DNA of 64,000 bases from Bacillus sp. FJAT-25509 (GTDB lineage: Bacteria; Bacillota; Bacilli; Bacillales; Bacillaceae_G), in contig NZ_LJIZ01000026.1 in NCBI RefSeq assembly GCF_001420605.1, forward strand, positions 186,001-250,000. Reading direction: 5' to 3'. Position 1 is the first letter of the stretch; every line of letters begins with the position of its first letter. Both the position numbers and the translations under genes were made by a program. Under the pieces are notes generated by a model. That model ran no database searches. It was not told where the DNA came from and was given only the letters and a program-made list of their open reading frames with translations. Shown one piece after another: positions 61,443-64,000 of this stretch.

Positions 61443-62477
61443 ATGGAGGTCAGAAAATTTTTTCAAAGTAGTACGTTTAGACGACTAGCAATGATGGCTT
61501 GTATCATTCTAGTACTAATCTTAACTCGCAAAATAATAAATTTAGTCTTACTAATTTTCATTTTTACTTATTTAATGGATCGAGTACATAAATTTATTAT
61601 TAATAGAGTAAACAAGATTTTACCGGTTAATCGGTTAGTAGTTGTCTATTCTTTGTATATCGTTATTGTGGCAGCTTTAGTCGTAGGGATCTATAATTAT
61701 TTACCTGTTATTACATCTCAAGTTGTCCAACTAATCGTACAAATCAAAACCTTTTATATGAATCCACCAGATGAGAAAATCATCAATTATATTGTAACCG
61801 CAATTAAAAAGGTTGAAATATCAGGTTATACTGAGCAAGGATTAGATTTTTTATATAAGTATGCCTCTAATATTAGCCAATGGGGGATTGAAGTATTAAT
61901 TGCTTTAGTTCTAAGTTTCTTTTTTCTACTTGAAAAGCCTAGGATTATTGCATTTACCAAAAAGTTTGAGAATAGTAAGATATCACTTTTTTATTATGAG
62001 ATGGCTTATTTTGGAGAAAGATTTTCACGTTCTTTTGGTAAAGTAATTGAAGCCCAGTTTTTAATTGCATTAGTGAATTGTATTTTATCGGTGATCGCAT
62101 TAAGATTTATGGGATTTCCACAGCTTATCGGTTTAGGCTTCTTGATCTTCTTGCTTGGACTAATCCCGGTTGCTGGAATGTTTATCTCATTAATTCCACT
62201 TTGTACGATTGCCTATACAATCGGTGGAATGACACATATCATGTATGTAATTTTGATGATTCTTGTTTTACATGCACTTGAAACTTATTTTTTAAATCCA
62301 AAGCTAATATCAGCTAAAACGAACTTACCAGTTTTTTATACTTTTCTAATTCTTGTTTTTTCTGAACGTTTTTTTGGCGTATGGGGTCTTATTATTGGGA
62401 TACCAGTTTTCATCTTTTTATTAGATGTATTGGGCGTAACAGATCATGAGAAGAAAGAAGTAGAATCAACTGAATAA
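61443..62477 (+). CDS. AI-2E family (PerM/YdiK type) membrane protein
   Basis: A 344-residue polytopic membrane protein of the AI-2E transporter family. It has two or three N-terminal spans, a soluble helical stretch (residues ~85-150), and a C-terminal group of spans with FGKVIEAQFLIALVNCILSV, LIFLLGLIPVAGMFISLIPL and HALETYFLNPKLISAKTNLP, the family's best-conserved parts. Members include TqsA (AI-2 exporter), permeases linked to Na+/H+ exchange and proteins of unknown role, so the substrate is open. ATG follows AAGGGGGTTGTGGA. It is monocistronic with a strong terminator. Confidence 0.9.
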   Translation: MEVRKFFQSSTFRRLAMMACIILVLILTRKIINLVLLIFIFTYLMDRVHKFIINRVNKILPVNRLVVVYSLYIVIVAALVVGIYNYLPVITSQVVQLIVQIKTFYMNPPDEKIINYIVTAIKKVEISGYTEQGLDFLYKYASNISQWGIEVLIALVLSFFFLLEKPRIIAFTKKFENSKISLFYYEMAYFGERFSRSFGKVIEAQFLIALVNCILSVIALRFMGFPQLIGLGFLIFLLGLIPVAGMFISLIPLCTIAYTIGGMTHIMYVILMILVLHALETYFLNPKLISAKTNLPVFYTFLILVFSERFFGVWGLIIGIPVFIFLLDVLGVTDHEKKEVESTE

Positions 62478-62480
62478 ATC

Positions 62481-62519
62481 AAAAGATGATATCGTGTGAC
62501 GATATCATCTTTTTTTTAC
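62481..62519. terminator. Terminator of the AI-2E family gene
   Basis: AAAAGATGATATCG pairs with CGATATCATCTTTT, followed by TTTT. It may also serve the opposing fragment. Confidence 0.93.
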
Positions 62520-62745
62520 TTAGCCTTCATATTCATTCATTTCCGATTTAATAAATCTAATGAATTGCTTTTCAACTGGGGATAATAATTTCTTTTTTAA
62601 ACGTAAAAGACCAAGTGTCACATCTAAAGGTTCATAACTTAGTAAGTCGACTTCAACAACTTTACCTTCCAATAAGGCTGGATTATTTTTTAATACAAAA
62701 TTGAAACTGAAACCTTCACCCAAATTAACATAAATTGGAATATGC
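62520..62745 (-). pseudogene. C-terminal fragment of a LysR-family regulator
   Basis: About 74 residues are encoded: IPIYVNLGEGFSFNFVLKNN, then EVDLLSYEPLDVTLGLLRLK and KKLLSPVEKQFIRFIKSEMN before the stop. The pattern of a last beta strand with L-x-L-K-K followed by LSP-x-x-x-x-FI-x-x-I is the end of a LysR effector domain. An in-frame TAG lies immediately upstream (around 62748) and no DNA-binding domain is present; the next 40 bp lead into the gerA-family gene on the other strand. It is not a copy of the two LysR genes elsewhere in the window. Confidence 0.7.
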
Positions 62746-62785
62746 AGGACAAACTAAACCAAAATATGCTTAAGGAGATTTTTTA

Positions 62786-64000
62786 GTGAATAACACGGAA
62801 CAGTCAACTTTAGTAGTAAGTTTAGAAAAGAATATTCATTATATAAAAGAAGAGTTTAATAACGGTACTGATTTGAAAGTTAGACTACTAACGGTAAATG
62901 ATGAAGTCATTCGTGATGCTGCAATTTTGTATATTGATGGGATAACGAATACACAATCTATTCAAGATAATATTCTTACGCCTTTGCTAAGAATTATTAA
63001 ATTCGACAGTATTGACGCTTTTATCACCCGTCATCTTTCGATTGCTGATGTGATGAAGGTAATAGCCTATGAAGAGATTTTGTTTGGACTATCGAAAGGA
63101 AAGACACTTATATTAGTTGATGGTTATGAAGAAGGAATTTTAGCAGATACTGCTGATTGGCAAATGCGGTCAATCAATGAGCCTGATACTCAAAGATCAT
63201 TGAAAGGCTCGTTAATAGGATTTAATGAACAGTTAAAAGTTAATATCAATCTTCTCCGTAATATTATACCGTCAAATAAGTTAAGTATTGAAAATCTAGA
63301 GGTAGGCAACGAAGTAAAAACAGATGTTTCGATTATTTATATGGACGGATTTGTTGACAAAAACATATTAGATGAAACAAGGTCAAGAATAAAAAATATA
63401 GATGTGACCTATTTATTAGAAGCTAGAGTAATTGAAGACGCTTTAGAAGGGAAAAAAACATTCTTTCCAACCGTTTTTACGTGTGAACGTCCAGATGTCA
63501 CTGTGTCAGCATTATATGAGGGGCGTGTTGCGATTTTAGTAAATGGTATTCCTTATAGTCTTATCGTTCCTTGTCTTTTTCTTCATTATTTTCATCAACC
63601 GGATGAATATAATACTAAATCAGGAAGATATGGATTCAGGTTTTTACGTTTGTTTAGCTGGTTATTTTCAATTATTTTATTGGGCCTTTATGAAACAGTG
63701 GTCCGTTTTCATCATGACTGGGTACCGCATAAATTTGCAAAGGTGTTTTTCGCAAAGTCAGATACTATGATACCTATTATCGTTGAGATATTATTTGTCA
63801 TGATTATTTTCCAGTTACTTACTGAAGCATCGTTGAGAATTCCTAAATCGACTGTCATTATTGTTTCACTCATAGGGGCTATTGTAGTTGGACAAACTTC
63901 AGTCACTGCAAAACTGATTCATTCTGCGACGTTAATAATAGTAGGAATTAATTTCCTTTCTAGTATTGCAATTGCTGCAGGAGGACTGTATGGATCGGTT
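62786..64000 (+). CDS. GerA-family spore germination protein (3' end outside the window)
   Basis: The frame is open from GTG 62786 (AAGGAGA 7 bases upstream) to the window edge, 405 codons without a stop. The soluble part contains VNDEVIRDAAILYIDGITNT, KGKTLILVDGYEEGILADTA and TSIIYMDGFVDKN-like sequence (VSIIYMDGFVDKNILDETRS). The membrane part starts after ERPDVTVSALYEGRVAILVN and includes VPHKFAKVFF, EASLRIPKSTVIIVSLIGAI and VVGQTSVTAKL. It is the intact relative of the pseudogene at 26803-28012 and differs from the GerA proteins of the two operons. Whether gerB and gerC follow lies outside the window. Confidence 0.92.
   Translation, partial: MNNTEQSTLVVSLEKNIHYIKEEFNNGTDLKVRLLTVNDEVIRDAAILYIDGITNTQSIQDNILTPLLRIIKFDSIDAFITRHLSIADVMKVIAYEEILFGLSKGKTLILVDGYEEGILADTADWQMRSINEPDTQRSLKGSLIGFNEQLKVNINLLRNIIPSNKLSIENLEVGNEVKTDVSIIYMDGFVDKNILDETRSRIKNIDVTYLLEARVIEDALEGKKTFFPTVFTCERPDVTVSALYEGRVAILVNGIPYSLIVPCLFLHYFHQPDEYNTKSGRYGFRFLRLFSWLFSIILLGLYETVVRFHHDWVPHKFAKVFFAKSDTMIPIIVEILFVMIIFQLLTEASLRIPKSTVIIVSLIGAIVVGQTSVTAKLIHSATLIIVGINFLSSIAIAAGGLYGSV

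Overview
The window looks like chromosomal DNA of a low-GC, endospore-forming Gram-positive bacterium of the Bacillaceae. The signs are AT-rich sequence with strong AGGAGG-type ribosome binding sites, four loci of the GerA/GerB/GerC germinant-receptor family, and genes known from Bacillus (ktr, yfkN-like, ykfBC, yugP, kimA behind a c-di-AMP riboswitch, puc-type xanthine dehydrogenase). I see no rRNA, complete tRNA, CRISPR array, prophage or plasmid functions. I do not commit to a genus or species.

Layout. 1-5.8 kb: the end of a flavin oxidoreductase, then a cation block with two CPA1-type antiporters and a KtrB-KtrA potassium uptake pair. 6.2-12.9 kb: a large secreted nucleotidase (YfkN-like) behind phased TTAA hexamers, a DUF3870 gene, and the muropeptide-recycling pair ykfB-ykfC. 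13-16.7 kb: a gerA-gerB-gerC operon (minus strand). 16.9-18.8 kb: a MerR regulator without a usual start codon, YugP metallopeptidase, and a VTT-domain membrane protein. 19.1-26.6 kb: a reductive pyrimidine catabolism block, preT-preA-dihydropyrimidinase (+) facing a (methyl)malonate-semialdehyde dehydrogenase and an omega-aminotransferase (-), with a 20-bp tandem repeat between them. 26.8-31 kb: decaying genes (gerA pseudogene, arsB with an internal deletion) around a CBS protein and an SDR-MerR pair with a classic 19-bp-spacer MerR promoter.

31.1-32.0 kb holds three tandem ~300-bp units. Each has a two-hairpin leader and a 62-residue exported peptide in which the expected lipobox cysteine is tyrosine. 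32.2-34.3 kb: c-di-AMP riboswitch plus kimA. 34.5-52.8 kb: a lipase pseudogene, then an expanded family of secreted subtilisin-like proteases (one remnant, one of 2,835 aa, one of 1,396 aa) interleaved with two near-duplicate LysR regulators. The protease upstream regions share a TTCCCCCAA motif. A 669-bp element with terminal inverted repeats sits between two exact copies of a terminator.

53-64 kb: a second gerABC operon (-), a three-gene xanthine dehydrogenase operon (+), two unknown small genes (-), an AI-2E-family membrane protein, a LysR fragment, and a gerA-family gene running off the right edge.

Themes that tie the genes together are potassium and cation homeostasis (ktrBA, kimA, antiporters), salvage of nitrogen and phosphate from nucleotides and cell wall (nucleotidase, pyrimidine and purine catabolism, YkfBC, secreted proteases) and germination. 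The most unusual parts are the triplicated peptide units with covarying leader hairpins and the protease/LysR expansion.
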